A DNA stretch of 64,000 nt from Verrucomicrobiota bacterium (lineage in GTDB: Bacteria > Verrucomicrobiota > Verrucomicrobiia > CAIQCK01), in assembly GCA_016222825.1 (NCBI GenBank), contig JACRQF010000012.1, positions 1-64,000 on the forward strand. The letters are read 5' to 3'. The notes beneath the pieces are model-generated. The model was not told the DNA's origin. It saw only the letters and a program-made list of their open reading frames with translations, and searched no databases. Position numbers and translations under genes: made by a program. Of this stretch, positions 1 to 8,057 are shown piece by piece. The first letter of the stretch is position 1. Each line of letters starts with the position of its first letter.

Positions 1-202
1 CCAGCTTGATGCAGGGCGCGATCGGGTTGACCGAAACTTGCTCCCTTCGGTCTTGAGAGGTAGCCTTGCGGCCGTAGGTAGTGTTCATATTGGCGGGTGT
101 AGCCTTTCACGGCTCGCCCGCCAATACCCATGTCATCTACAGAGCGGCAATCGGAGAAACCTGTCGGACTTTGATCGAATGGCGGCTCTCTTGGGCTTCG
201 AA

Positions 203-280
203 GGTAGGGCGAGCCGTCCCGGCGAGCCGTGAACCGTGCTTTGCGAACCGATGCGGCTCGCCGGGACGGCTCGCCCTACC
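203..280. repeat. 27-bp perfect inverted repeat
   Basis: The arms at 203-229 and 254-280 are exact reverse complements over 27 bases, with a 24-base spacer. The arms begin GGTAGGGCGAGCC. They are GC-rich and non-coding and could form a very stable cruciform or RNA hairpin. This looks like a dispersed extragenic palindrome, not an insertion-sequence end, because no transposase is adjacent. Confidence 0.8.
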
Positions 281-542
281 CGATCCAACATCTTTTGATA
301 AGGGGATTCCGACAGGCTTCGAAGGTCGCCGCTACGGCAAAAAATGCCGTTGACGCGGGGTAAACCGAAGGCGCAAAATCCAAACCAGCGTCAGGAGCGT
401 CGAAGCTTATGACAACGACGGAAGCCAGTCTCGACATCGCGGCAGCACCCTTCGGTGGGGCGAGTCTTTGTCGAACCGTCTCTTCCCCTTGCCAAAGCGA
501 TTCAGAAGTGACTCGACGGAGTCTCGCCTCACCTTCTTGTCC

Positions 543-752
543 GACGAACTCAACAAACTGCGCCGCACAACTCATCTTCTGCGAGCCGCTGACGGGATTC
601 TCCGGCCTGTAGGAGATTATCGGTATGACGCAAGCAACCTTTTCCGCCACGGAACTTACCTTTTCCGTCGCGCAACCAACCGTCTTCGTGATGCAACCAA
701 CTGGTTGGATACAACAACCAATCGTCTGCGTAACGGAAACAGTCTGTTTCGA
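543..752 (+). repeat. 21-bp-period degenerate tandem repeat (about 10 units)
   Basis: Ten diverged units of exactly 21 bp. Read on the plus strand in the frame of 468-785, they encode a heptapeptide of the form x-A/T-T-N-x-L-R (for example RATNRLR, DATNWLD, TTTNRLR). The frame opens with an ATG at 468 and ends at 785, so a 105-residue repeat protein is possible. No ribosome-binding site or homology supports it, and the opposite strand is also open. A similar 21-bp periodicity recurs at 30739-30885. Confidence 0.65.
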
Positions 753-871
753 GGCGTTGAAGACATTGATTTTGATGAAAAATAGCGTTTGTGACGCGAA
801 GAATCCCGTTTCCACACTTCGGAAGGAATTCTCCTGTCTTGGACAAATAATGGAGGGCATATCCAAAACAA

Positions 872-948
872 CTGTAGCGGCGCTCTATGCGCGCCGATCG
901 CTGCCGCCTCATTGTGGGGTCATTGGCGCTCATAGAGCGCCGCTACAG
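872..948. repeat. Palindromic repeat, CTGTAGCGGCG family
   Basis: The arms 872-889 and 931-948 are exact reverse complements (18 bases) around a 41-base centre. The outer bases CTGTAGCGGCG...CGCCGCTACAG recur at 41442-41559 and 42274-42346, so this is a dispersed repeat family. Confidence 0.8.
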
Positions 949-1028
949 AAACCCTCACGCTTCGCGCATCTCTCGATCTCCCGTCCATCCACAACCCAAG
1001 CCCTCAACCCGAAAGGATAGAAAGACCC

Positions 1029-1658
1029 ATGCCCCAGCTCCGAGTATTGCTCGCATTCTGTAAAGGCGCCGACCATTTCCTTGCGGCCGCCGCCGGCACC
1101 GTCATCGAAGGCATGACCAACAACCCCGCTTTCCCAAATCCGCCCGTGACGATGGCCGCCTTGACGGTCGCGCGTGACGAATTCTCACGGGCGGTTGCTC
1201 TACAGCCAGAGGGAGGCAAACGGGCAACGGCCGAAAAGAAGGAAAAGCGCGCCGCGCTCGTCCGCCTGATGCGCCAGCTCGCCGCCTATGTGCAGCAGGT
1301 GAGCGACAATCACCTGCCGACGCTCCTTACAAGCGGCTTCCACACCGCCAGCAGCAACAGCGTGCAAACACAGTTGGAGAAACCTATCGTCATGGGTCTC
1401 CTCAACGGCAACAGTGGCGAGATCATCGCCCGCGTGAAGGCGGTGGCCAACGCGCGTTGTTACGAGTCGCGAGTCGCCCTTGTCCCTCCCGGCGGCAACC
1501 TCGGCCCGTGGCAAAGCGGCAACTACTCCACCAGTTCCCGTTCCATCCGGGTCAAAGACCTGATTCCCGGCGGCCTCTATGAGATTCAAATCCGCGCCAT
1601 CGGCGGCTCCACCGGCACCAGCGACTGGAGCGACCCCAAGCAGCACAGGAGTTTGTGA
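1029..1658 (+). CDS. Fibronectin type III domain protein
   Basis: A 209-residue protein. The N-terminal 110 residues are alanine- and charge-rich and probably helical, without a recognised domain. The last 90 residues resemble a fibronectin type III fold, with the typical pattern of a P-G-G loop, an L-x-P-G-x-x-Y-E-I-Q-I-R-A segment at about residues 180-192 and the closing G-x-S-D-W-S-D. Proteins of this build are frequent in soil Verrucomicrobiota, but their role is not established, and this one has no obvious signal peptide. The ATG at 1029 follows a purine-rich stretch that can act as a ribosome-binding site. The gene lies between the repeats and the cassette-like region and has no operon partner. 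Confidence 0.6.
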   Translation: MPQLRVLLAFCKGADHFLAAAAGTVIEGMTNNPAFPNPPVTMAALTVARDEFSRAVALQPEGGKRATAEKKEKRAALVRLMRQLAAYVQQVSDNHLPTLLTSGFHTASSNSVQTQLEKPIVMGLLNGNSGEIIARVKAVANARCYESRVALVPPGGNLGPWQSGNYSTSSRSIRVKDLIPGGLYEIQIRAIGGSTGTSDWSDPKQHRSL

Positions 1659-1813
1659 GGGAGAAGGTGCTGGCACGAACCACGCGCTCTGTTTGCCTTT
1701 GCCGGTTTTAATAATAGGCCTGCCAATCGTGTAAAATGTTCTGGACTCGGCAATAAGCCAGCGTGAAAGTCCGTCATGCCGTCTTACAAGACGTCAATTA
1801 GGCTGTCTAACAA

Positions 1814-2317
1814 ATGTTCGGCATAAAGATGAAACCAATCCGACGCGCCCAGATGAACGGCATCCTCGATCGTCTTGTTCCGGAGTGGAGAGAAACTGGT
1901 GGATGGACCTATAATGCCTTTGTTACTTCCCCATATTTGCGACTTGGATCATCGGAATCGGTAGCAGACCTTCACGCCGCTACAGAGATCGCTCTCGCTT
2001 ATTTCCAACCACATTCGATCCATGTATTCCATGATGGGATTGCGGCGTGGAGAACCAAGTGGCGTGGCAACAGGGGTTACTTCTGCTCTTGCGCCGAAGA
2101 AGTGATAAGCTTGATAGATTCCGAGGCATTCTTCCGTGATCCCAACGACAAGGAAGACAACTACAATGTTATTGGAGACACGGGGGATTGGATGATTACA
2201 TATTGTCACGAAGATGATTGGTTTCTGTTCGCTCCTCAAAGAGATCTCGATTTCCTTACTCAACGATTAAAAGCCGAACAATCGCATGGAGGCGACGGCG
2301 GTAACGCCGGTTTTTGA
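1814..2317 (+). CDS. Hypothetical protein, cassette-borne
   Basis: A 167-residue soluble protein that I do not recognise. It is rich in aromatic and acidic residues, with no signal peptide, membrane segment or known catalytic motif. Alternative starts are the ATG codons a few residues downstream (MKPIRR, MNGIL). Its last 15 residues (from about KAEQ) are encoded by the left arm of the attC-like hairpin at 2273-2359, a common situation for cassette genes. The size and style suit small immunity-type or SMI1/KNR4-like proteins, but no motif proves this. It is followed by two further cassette-like genes on the same strand with no separate promoters visible. Confidence 0.55.
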   Translation: MFGIKMKPIRRAQMNGILDRLVPEWRETGGWTYNAFVTSPYLRLGSSESVADLHAATEIALAYFQPHSIHVFHDGIAAWRTKWRGNRGYFCSCAEEVISLIDSEAFFRDPNDKEDNYNVIGDTGDWMITYCHEDDWFLFAPQRDLDFLTQRLKAEQSHGGDGGNAGF

Positions 2318-2359
2318 TTTCAGGCTTGCTTCCGCCGCGCCTCATGCGAAGCGTTAGGC
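2273..2359 (+). other. attC-like recombination site
   Basis: The left core GCCGAAC (2273-2279) pairs with the right core GTTAGGC (2353-2359) at 6 of 7 positions. Inside them, an 18-bp stem (TCGCATG-AGGCG-CGGCGG against its complement at 2332-2349) is interrupted by two unpaired bases in the left arm, matching the extrahelical bases of integron attC sites. The stop codon of the preceding gene lies in the loop. Confidence 0.55.
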
Positions 2360-2368
2360 CACAAAGCT

Positions 2369-2719
2369 GTGAATATACGCATTGTTGATATTCCACCAGG
2401 AGAAGCACCAGAGCATGTGAGGAAAGCTTGGGTCGGTCTCGTGCTACCGCTTGCTGAGGGCGAAGGCGGTAGGCGCACATTGCCAGTCTTTGGTGTTATT
2501 TCTGCCCCAAGGACGAGATGGAGGATTTTCCTGGCTTTGCTATTGCGCCGATTTACGCGGGCAGACGGATACGTCGTGGACGCTCCGACTGCTATCGAAA
2601 GACTAGCTCAGTCCTCTCCTGAGGCAGCCGATTGGTGGAGAAGCAACGCGCCTCATCTCCTACAGGAGGGGCAGCGATTCGTCTTTTACGGAGAGGCTTA
2701 CCGGGAGGAACGCGATTGA
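2369..2719 (+). CDS. Hypothetical protein, cassette-borne
   Basis: A 116-residue protein starting with GTG at 2369, nine bases after the GTTAGGC core. It has no recognised domain. A hydrophobic, arginine-flanked stretch (about residues 52-62, IFLALLLRRF) might touch a membrane but is too short for a confident transmembrane helix. The C-terminal half is acidic and aromatic. It is bounded by an attC-like site on each side, so it is probably an independent cassette gene. Function unknown. Confidence 0.5.
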   Translation: MNIRIVDIPPGEAPEHVRKAWVGLVLPLAEGEGGRRTLPVFGVISAPRTRWRIFLALLLRRFTRADGYVVDAPTAIERLAQSSPEAADWWRSNAPHLLQEGQRFVFYGEAYREERD

Positions 2720-2734
2720 GGCAAAGCGTAAGGC

Positions 2735-2807
2735 ATCTCACGTCACTGGAGCTACCCGCGCCCCGCGCTGGCGCGCGGTTCGTGGTAACTCAGTTCGGGC
2801 GTTAGAC
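2735..2807 (+). other. Second attC-like recombination site (weaker)
   Basis: The right core GTTAGAC (2801-2807) matches GTTRRRY. The presumed left core ATCTCAC (2735-2741) pairs with it at only 5 of 7 positions. The internal arms ACTG-AGCTACC (2744-2755, one unpaired G) and GGTAACTCAGT (2783-2793) are complementary apart from one G-T wobble. A GC-rich inner hairpin fills the centre. Confidence 0.4.
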
Positions 2808-2816
2808 TGCAATCGC

Positions 2817-3158
2817 ATGCCTGTTGAACGAAACACCGGTCGCAATCCGACGGCCAAAGAGTTGGCCGAAGCCAAGCGCATTGCGGCGTTGCCCAAAGAA
2901 GTTCAACGTCAACACCCATCCGCGCTGCCCGCTGACCCGTCGAAGCTCGACCACATCAACACCTATGGATGGTTGCCGGAGTTTTACATAGACAAGCCTT
3001 TTCGGTGTCGCGATTGCGGCAAGGAGGAAATCTGGAAGGCTGCGGACCAGAAGTGGTATTACGAGGAAGCAAAAGGCCATACGGACGCGACAGCGGTCAG
3101 GTGTCATGATTGCCGCAAAGCGCGAAAGGCGAATGCACGCCGGGGCGGAAACGGCTGA
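2817..3158 (+). CDS. Zinc-ribbon protein
   Basis: A 113-residue protein. The C-terminal half carries two CxxC knuckles, C-R-D-C-G-K (about residues 65-68) and C-H-D-C-R (about 97-100). Between them lies the pattern W-K-A-A-D-Q-K-W-Y-Y-E-x-A-K-G typical of the 'probable zinc-ribbon' family (PF13451-like), proteins of unknown role often found near mobile DNA. The N-terminal half is charged and helical. The ATG lies nine bases after a GTTAGAC core, so it is the third cassette-like gene. No downstream attC could be recognised. Confidence 0.65.
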   Translation: MPVERNTGRNPTAKELAEAKRIAALPKEVQRQHPSALPADPSKLDHINTYGWLPEFYIDKPFRCRDCGKEEIWKAADQKWYYEEAKGHTDATAVRCHDCRKARKANARRGGNG

Positions 3159-3430
3159 CCGATGCGCTCCAGCGGACAACGGGGAGGTTGTGGAAGCTTT
3201 TGAAGCGGCGTCTCCGTTTCCCGTGTTTGTCTTCCATTGCTCAAGCCGGGCGTGTGAACCATCGGGGTGTGTTGGCAGGTAAGGACATGAGCTTCGATCA
3301 AGCCGAAGGCTCTGGACTGCTGTAGGCACTACAGCTTTCGGCGCGGAGAGGGCGCGGAGTTTCGCAGAACCGGTTTTGATCTCGCATCCGATTTCTGGAG
3401 GCGTATGATCGGCCGCAGTTCAAGGAGACA

Positions 3431-5014
3431 ATGAATCCAGTCACGGAGCCTATGAAGACGATATTTGCGATTCTGATGGTTGTTTTGGTTTTGGAGGCGG
3501 GGACGGCGTTGGCGCAGGAGAAGGTTGCGCAGCCGACCGCATCCAAGCTCAAGGCGATGCTCGCGGACTTCGACAAGTATGCAGCCAAGGCGAGGGCGGA
3601 CTGGAGGATTCCCGGCATGGCGGTCGGCATCGTGAAGGATGGCAAGCTTATCTTCGGGAAGGGGTATGGAGTGAAGACCCAGGGCGGCAACGACCCGGTC
3701 ACGGAGAACACCCTCTTCCAGATCGGCTCGACGTCGAAGGCTTTTACCTCGACGCTGGCCGCGATGCTTGTGGACGAAGGGAAGGTCAAATGGGAGGACA
3801 AGGTGGTTGACCACGTGGCGGACTTCAGGATGCATGACCCTTGGGTGACGCGGGAGTTTCAGGTCATGGACTTGATGGCCCAGCGCAGCGGGATGCCGGC
3901 CTATGCCGCCGACACGCTTTTCGTTCTGGGCTTCGACCGCGGGTATATCAAGCGGGCAATCCGCCATATCAAACCGGTGAGCAGTTTTCGCGGGAGCTTC
4001 GCTTATGTGAACAATCTCTGGCTCGTGGCGGCGGGGATCGTCGAGCGATACACCGGCAAGACGTGGGAGCAGGCGCTGAAGGAACGTATTTTTGATCCGC
4101 TGGGCATGACGCATTCGTCGGCGGATATGCAGTCCTTCCTGAACGCCGGGGACGTGTCCTCGGTGCATGCGGCTGAAGGCGAGAAGGTGGTTGCCTTGCC
4201 CAAGAACTGGGAGTTTCTGGAGTGGAGCTACATTGCCGGCCCCGCGGGCGCGATCAACTCGAACATCAAGGACATGGCGAAGTGGCTGGCCTTGCAGATG
4301 AATAACGGGAGGGTCGGCGAGAAGCAGTTGGTCTCGGAGGAAAGCATGCAGATGCTGCATTCGCCGAAGACCATCGCCAACCCGATCGGCGACCTGCATA
4401 AGAACCAGTTTTATTGCCTGGGCTGGATCTACAAGGAACATTCGCCGTATCCGATCATCTGGCACAATGGCGGCACGCAGATGAAGACGATGCTCGCTTA
4501 TATCCCGGAACAAAAAATAGGCGTGATCGTGCTTTCGAATTATGTGACCAACCTGCCGGAGCTTCTGGCGTTCAGGTTCTTTGACCAGTATGCAGGCAAG
4601 CCCTCCAAGGACCTGAGCGCCGAGGGGCTGGCTGAGTGGAAGAAAAAGCAGAAGCAAGAAAAGGCCAAGAAGCCGGTCCCGCCGAAGAATCCTCTCGCGG
4701 CCATGCCGTTGGAGAACTACGCAGGAGTTTATGCGAATGATGTTTACGGCAGGATCAGTGTCTCTATTGTTGGCGGGAAATTAGCGGTCGTAATAGGCCC
4801 CAAGAAAGTGAAGATAATCCTCAGTCATTGGGACAGGGATGTTTTCGAGGCGCATTGGCCCATGCCCGACTCGGATATGGAAACCAACTTCGCGAGCTTC
4901 CAGGCAAGCCCGGAAGGCAGGGTGACGGGCATCACGCTTGATTCACTGAACCAAGGGGATGATATGGGAGTCTTCAGCCGTGTCGAGACTGCCACAGATG
5001 GGGCCAAGAAATAG
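3431..5014 (+). CDS. Serine hydrolase, class C beta-lactamase/penicillin-binding fold, exported
   Basis: A 527-residue protein with a signal peptide (hydrophobic core at about residues 8-25, cleavage after A-L-A-Q). The beta-lactamase-related domain has the nucleophile motif S-x-x-K in GSTSKAF (about residue 102), Y-x-N in AYVNN (about 194) and an H-N-G motif in WHNGGT that replaces the K-T-G of classical enzymes. The last 120 residues form a DUF3471-like beta domain. Such proteins act as esterases, D-amino-acid peptidases or peptidoglycan-active enzymes in the periplasm; the substrate cannot be told. AAGGAGA ends three bases before the ATG at 3431; the ATG at 3452 is an alternative. The gene stands alone. 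Confidence 0.85.
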   Translation: MNPVTEPMKTIFAILMVVLVLEAGTALAQEKVAQPTASKLKAMLADFDKYAAKARADWRIPGMAVGIVKDGKLIFGKGYGVKTQGGNDPVTENTLFQIGSTSKAFTSTLAAMLVDEGKVKWEDKVVDHVADFRMHDPWVTREFQVMDLMAQRSGMPAYAADTLFVLGFDRGYIKRAIRHIKPVSSFRGSFAYVNNLWLVAAGIVERYTGKTWEQALKERIFDPLGMTHSSADMQSFLNAGDVSSVHAAEGEKVVALPKNWEFLEWSYIAGPAGAINSNIKDMAKWLALQMNNGRVGEKQLVSEESMQMLHSPKTIANPIGDLHKNQFYCLGWIYKEHSPYPIIWHNGGTQMKTMLAYIPEQKIGVIVLSNYVTNLPELLAFRFFDQYAGKPSKDLSAEGLAEWKKKQKQEKAKKPVPPKNPLAAMPLENYAGVYANDVYGRISVSIVGGKLAVVIGPKKVKIILSHWDRDVFEAHWPMPDSDMETNFASFQASPEGRVTGITLDSLNQGDDMGVFSRVETATDGAKK

Positions 5015-5119
5015 GTTCTTCCGCTCTCTTGGCAGACAAGTCAGGAGAGCGATTCACATTTGCAGTTGAGGGCGCGTATTTAGCACGTCCCAGGGGACGC
5101 GGGAGAAACCGGAGGCTTC

Positions 5120-5573
5120 TCAAATGACGGGGCGAGTTGGCCGCTCGGCGCCGGGTGTGCCATCCGGCGCTTTGCCGGCCAGCAGGCGGTCGGTGAGCGC
5201 CTGGAAATAGTCGGCTTTCAAAGGTTTGTGAAGGAACGCGCGCGCCGGAGCTGGCCATGATCTCGGTCTTGTCGTCGAAGGTGTAGCCGCTCATAAGGAC
5301 GATCTGGATGTGGGGCTGCGCATGCCGCAGCCGTTGCGCCACGACAACGCCGTTCATGTCGTCCATGAAATAATCCACGAAGGCGAGGTCGAACGTGCGA
5401 TGCGCCGCCAACTCCAAGGCGAGCGAACCGCGCGACGTCACTGCGATGGCATACTGGCCGGGGCGGAATAAGTGAGGAAAGACATCGAGGACGTCGGTGT
5501 CGTCATCTACGATCAGGATTCGCGCGGCGGGGGCTTGCGGTAAGGGTTGCTGGGCGTGGGGTTGTTCCTTCAT
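5120..5573 (-). pseudogene. Response-regulator receiver domain, frameshifted
   Basis: A single-domain CheY-like receiver. The acidic pocket D-D-D (about residues 23-25), the phospho-acceptor Asp in FVDYFMDD and the MSG switch region are intact. After M-A-S-S-G-A-R the frame is lost inside a GC dinucleotide run (about 5236-5246). One base out of frame, the expected ending AFLHKPLKADYFQALTDRLL continues to a TGA at 5120-5122. The unshifted frame instead runs on meaninglessly to 4974, antisense to the serine hydrolase. It is clearly paralogous to the intact receiver at 30211-30615. A sequencing error in the GC run is possible. Confidence 0.65.
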
Positions 5574-5868
5574 TCCGGTTCCTTGATTGCGGGGCAGTCA
5601 GTTGCATCATCGCACCGGCCATCCGATGCATCTCTTTCAGAGATGTGTCGCTATTGGCTGGTGTTCCCGGCGTAGCCGCTGCGCGTCAACGCTGGGCTGA
5701 GTGATTGAATCCCATTGGGATTCGTTCCGGCATCCGTGTGAATCGGTGTTTCATCCGCGGCTGGGTCCTCGTTGCGGTTGCTTCCTGATGCCTGGCCAAA
5801 ACATCCCGTGATGCTGGCGGTCATGGCGACGTCACACAGTTGTCGCCGGACACGAGGGGGAGGGGAGA

Positions 5869-6282
5869 CTACTGCGGGGCCGTGCCGGAGCGGGTGAAGG
5901 TGTTGATGATCTGGATGCCGGCCTGGTTGGCGGCGTCCACGACGGTGATGATAAGGTCGAGGGTGGTCTTCTGGTCGGCGCGCATCTCGACGACGACGTT
6001 GGGGTTCTGAATCCTCGCGGCGCGCAACCGCTCCACGAGCTGGTCGGCGGCCACCGGCTGGGCGTTGAGGAACATCTTGCCGTCGGGCGAGACGGTGAGC
6101 ACGAGGCCCTGTTCGCGTTTGACTTCCTTGCCGGTCTTGGATTTCGGCAGGGTGATCTGCACGGCGGGCTGGCGGATGAAGGTGGTGGTGACCATGAAGA
6201 AGATCAGCAGCACCACCAGAATATCTATGAGCGCGACGAGGATGATCGTCGGGGTGCGGCGGGGTTTGCTGTAGAACTTCAT
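5869..6282 (-). CDS. exbD: ExbD/TolR-type energy-transducing protein
   Basis: 137 residues, the usual ExbD/TolR length. A short cytoplasmic N terminus is followed by one transmembrane helix (about residues 11-32) with the conserved Asp (A-L-I-D-I-L), then a periplasmic domain with the family's T-L-P-K and V-E-M-R-A-D segments. With ExbB it forms the proton-driven motor that energises TonB or TolA. The ATG at 6282 was chosen because the helix begins right after it; the same frame is open further upstream but there only reads antisense to exbB coding sequence. It is the third gene of a tonB-exbB-exbD set transcribed leftward. Confidence 0.9.
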   Translation of the reverse strand: MKFYSKPRRTPTIILVALIDILVVLLIFFMVTTTFIRQPAVQITLPKSKTGKEVKREQGLVLTVSPDGKMFLNAQPVAADQLVERLRAARIQNPNVVVEMRADQKTTLDLIITVVDAANQAGIQIINTFTRSGTAPQ

Positions 6283-6311
6283 GGAGTCGGCGGGCGAGGC
6301 TCGGTGGCAAG

Positions 6312-6983
6312 TTACTCGACGCTGGCGGCGCGACGGTCGGAGCGACGATAGACGCCGGTGTCGGTGGAGTCGCGGTAAAGCTTGGACAGGAGGTCGCTGA
6401 GCGTGCTTTCCATTTCCACGGCCATGCGCTCGACCTTGCGGTTGAAGTAGCTCCAGCCGATGAGGGCGATGATAGCGATGAGCAGGCCGAAGAAGGTGCA
6501 GTTCAGCGCGTGGCTGATGCCGATGCCCAGGCCCGTGGTGCCGGTCTCGGTGGCAATCTGCCCGATGTCCTTGAAGAGGTATTTCAGGCCGCCGAGCGTG
6601 CCGAGCAGGCCCAGCAGCGGCGAGATGCCGGTGATGATCTCCAGGGCGATAAGGCCGTGTTCGAGCTTCACGGCTTCGCTGCGGGCGCGGGTCTGGACGG
6701 CCTCGACATTCTCGGTGCGGGGCCATTCGAGGTGGTTGAGGGCGACGCGGACGATGGCGCCCAGGGCTGTGGTGTCATTGTCAGCGAGGACGGAGAGGCG
6801 GGCGGCGGATTCGCCGGGCCGGAGCCGTTCGATGGCGGTGGCGAGGCCCGGTCCGATGACGTTATTGCGGCGCAGGGCGAGGCTGCGCTCGATGATGATG
6901 GCCACGGCGACGACGGACGCGAAGGTGAGCGGCACCATGACAGGGCCGCCTTCGCGGAAGAAATCAATCAACCAGATCCACAT
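6312..6983 (-). CDS. exbB: ExbB/TolQ/MotA proton-channel protein
   Basis: 223 residues. An N-terminal membrane segment (about residues 12-33) carries the family's G-G-x-V-M-x-P-L pattern. A cytoplasmic loop with the R-S-E-A-x-K-L-E-x-G-L motif follows, then two more membrane helices (about 115-135 and 150-175) containing the signature P-L-L-G-L-L-G-T-L-G-G. ExbB is the pentameric channel partner of ExbD. It sits directly downstream of the tonB-like gene (3-nt gap) and 29 nt before exbD, so the three are co-transcribed. Confidence 0.92.
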   Translation of the reverse strand: MWIWLIDFFREGGPVMVPLTFASVVAVAIIIERSLALRRNNVIGPGLATAIERLRPGESAARLSVLADNDTTALGAIVRVALNHLEWPRTENVEAVQTRARSEAVKLEHGLIALEIITGISPLLGLLGTLGGLKYLFKDIGQIATETGTTGLGIGISHALNCTFFGLLIAIIALIGWSYFNRKVERMAVEMESTLSDLLSKLYRDSTDTGVYRRSDRRAASVE

Positions 6984-6986
6984 GTT

Positions 6987-8057
6987 CTACCTTTCGTATA
7001 AGTAAACGTTGAAATCTATCGTGATGTCCAAGTGATCCCCGCCCAACAGCTTCAGCTCTTGCGGCCACGGATCGAAGGGGGCGCAGTCAAGCACCGCCTT
7101 CTGGCAATAGCTGCCAAGGATAGAAGAAGCGGTATTTTGCGCAACCTTCAAATTGTCCACGTGGCCGGTCGGGTAAAGCGTGAAGCTGAGCTTCACGCGG
7201 CCGGGCTGGCCGTCGGCGTAGTGTTGCTCCAGCAACAGCGTCCAGCGCCGGCCGATCTCAGCAAACATCTTCTTGCTGTAGGCGCCCTGCGGCATGCCGA
7301 CGACGTTCAAGGCCGTCGGCCCGCGGCGAGCCACGCCGCCGTCGGTTTCGGAGGCCATCGTCGGGATGTCGCGCTGGACCGGGGACGCCTCGTTGGGCGC
7401 GGGCCGCAGGCCGAAGGAGGACTCGGCGAATTTGAGTTGCGGCGCGGCTTGCGGCTCGGCGGGTGCTTCAGCGGCGGGCTGGGCCGTTTTTGCCGCGGTT
7501 TGCTGCTGCGGTTGTTGTTGCTTGGGATGGCGCTGAGGTTCGGGCGCGGTGATGCCCTCGGCTGGCTTCGGCGTGACAACAGGTTTGGGCGTCTCAACGC
7601 GCGCTGGGGTGGCGCTGGGCGCTTTCGGCGCTGGTCTTGCGGCGGGCGGCGGGGTTGCGGGACGGGGTTGCGTCTTCGCGGGCAGATGGACGGTGGTGGT
7701 TTCGATCTGCGTCAGCTTGCGCCCTTCGATCTTCGGAATCTCCGCGCTGCGGTTCTTCGGCGCGGGATTGGCGGCGAGCGAACTGCGATCCGAGAAGAAC
7801 TTGGGGTTTTGCGGCAGCGTCTTGCTGGCCTGTAGCGCGTCAACCTCGATGAAGTTCAACTGGGGCGGCTGGCGGCGCGCGGCCTGGTGCTTGAGTTGAT
7901 TCTTGGGCATCTGTTTGGCCGCAACCGGCCGCGCCAGAAGTCTGACGAGGGCTTGCGTCAGCGGTGTGGCAGCGTAGAACCACAGCAGAAAGACGTGGAT
8001 CAACAGCGATGCCGCCATCGCATAGGAGAGCCTGCGTTGATAGTAATCCGGATTCAT
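6987..8057 (-). CDS. TonB-like periplasm-spanning protein
   Basis: 356 residues with the classical TonB/TolA plan: a short N terminus, one membrane anchor (about residues 15-35), a long proline/alanine/lysine/glutamine-rich spacer (about 60-235, with a Q-Q-Q-P-Q-Q-Q run) and a compact C-terminal domain from about 265. That domain has the Y-x-x-x-M-x-x-x-I-x-x-x-W and V-K-L-S-F-x-L-x-x-x-G patterns of TonB/TolA C termini. It should transmit ExbBD energy to an outer-membrane partner. The ATG at 8057 shares one base with the stop of the upstream permease gene. No TonB-dependent receptor is nearby, so the partner is unknown. Confidence 0.75.
   Translation of the reverse strand: MNPDYYQRRLSYAMAASLLIHVFLLWFYAATPLTQALVRLLARPVAAKQMPKNQLKHQAARRQPPQLNFIEVDALQASKTLPQNPKFFSDRSSLAANPAPKNRSAEIPKIEGRKLTQIETTTVHLPAKTQPRPATPPPAARPAPKAPSATPARVETPKPVVTPKPAEGITAPEPQRHPKQQQPQQQTAAKTAQPAAEAPAEPQAAPQLKFAESSFGLRPAPNEASPVQRDIPTMASETDGGVARRGPTALNVVGMPQGAYSKKMFAEIGRRWTLLLEQHYADGQPGRVKLSFTLYPTGHVDNLKVAQNTASSILGSYCQKAVLDCAPFDPWPQELKLLGGDHLDITIDFNVYLYER

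Larger units (their letters stand above)
1..1028. other. Repeat-rich stretch with no confident gene
   Basis: About 1 kb in which no reading frame on either strand looks like a conserved protein. It holds three repeat structures listed separately: a perfect 27-bp inverted repeat, a 21-bp-period tandem repeat and an 18-bp-arm palindrome. A purine-rich stretch just before 1029 probably serves the next gene. Confidence 0.6.
1797..2807 (+). mobile_element. Integron-like gene-cassette run (no integrase in view)
   Basis: Three small unrelated plus-strand genes (1814, 2369, 2817) each begin 9-10 bases after a recombination-core-like heptamer: a degenerate ATTAGGC at 1797-1803, GTTAGGC at 2353-2359 and GTTAGAC at 2801-2807. 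The last two match the attC core GTTRRRY and close imperfect hairpins with unpaired bases. This repeated core-short leader-start spacing is what cassette arrays show. No IntI-like integrase lies in the window, so this would be a fragment or an integrase-less cluster. The third cassette has no clear 3' attC. Confidence 0.5.

Noticed and set aside
543-752. CRISPR array
   Set aside because: The units are contiguous 21-mers with no spacers and are strongly diverged; no cas genes are present.
3159-3430. Third attC site after the zinc-ribbon gene
   Set aside because: No GTTRRRY core with a pairable partner was found downstream. Only a weak CTGTAG/CTACAG palindrome at about 3318-3332 is present.
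3329-4657. 442-residue open frame on the minus strand
   Set aside because: Antisense to the serine hydrolase, which has a signal peptide and all active-site motifs. The minus frame is low-complexity and open because of high GC.
5707-5723. GAATCCCA/TGGGATTC inverted repeat as an operator
   Set aside because: 8-bp arms with a 1-base centre could bind a dimeric regulator, but nothing ties it to a promoter or a known site.
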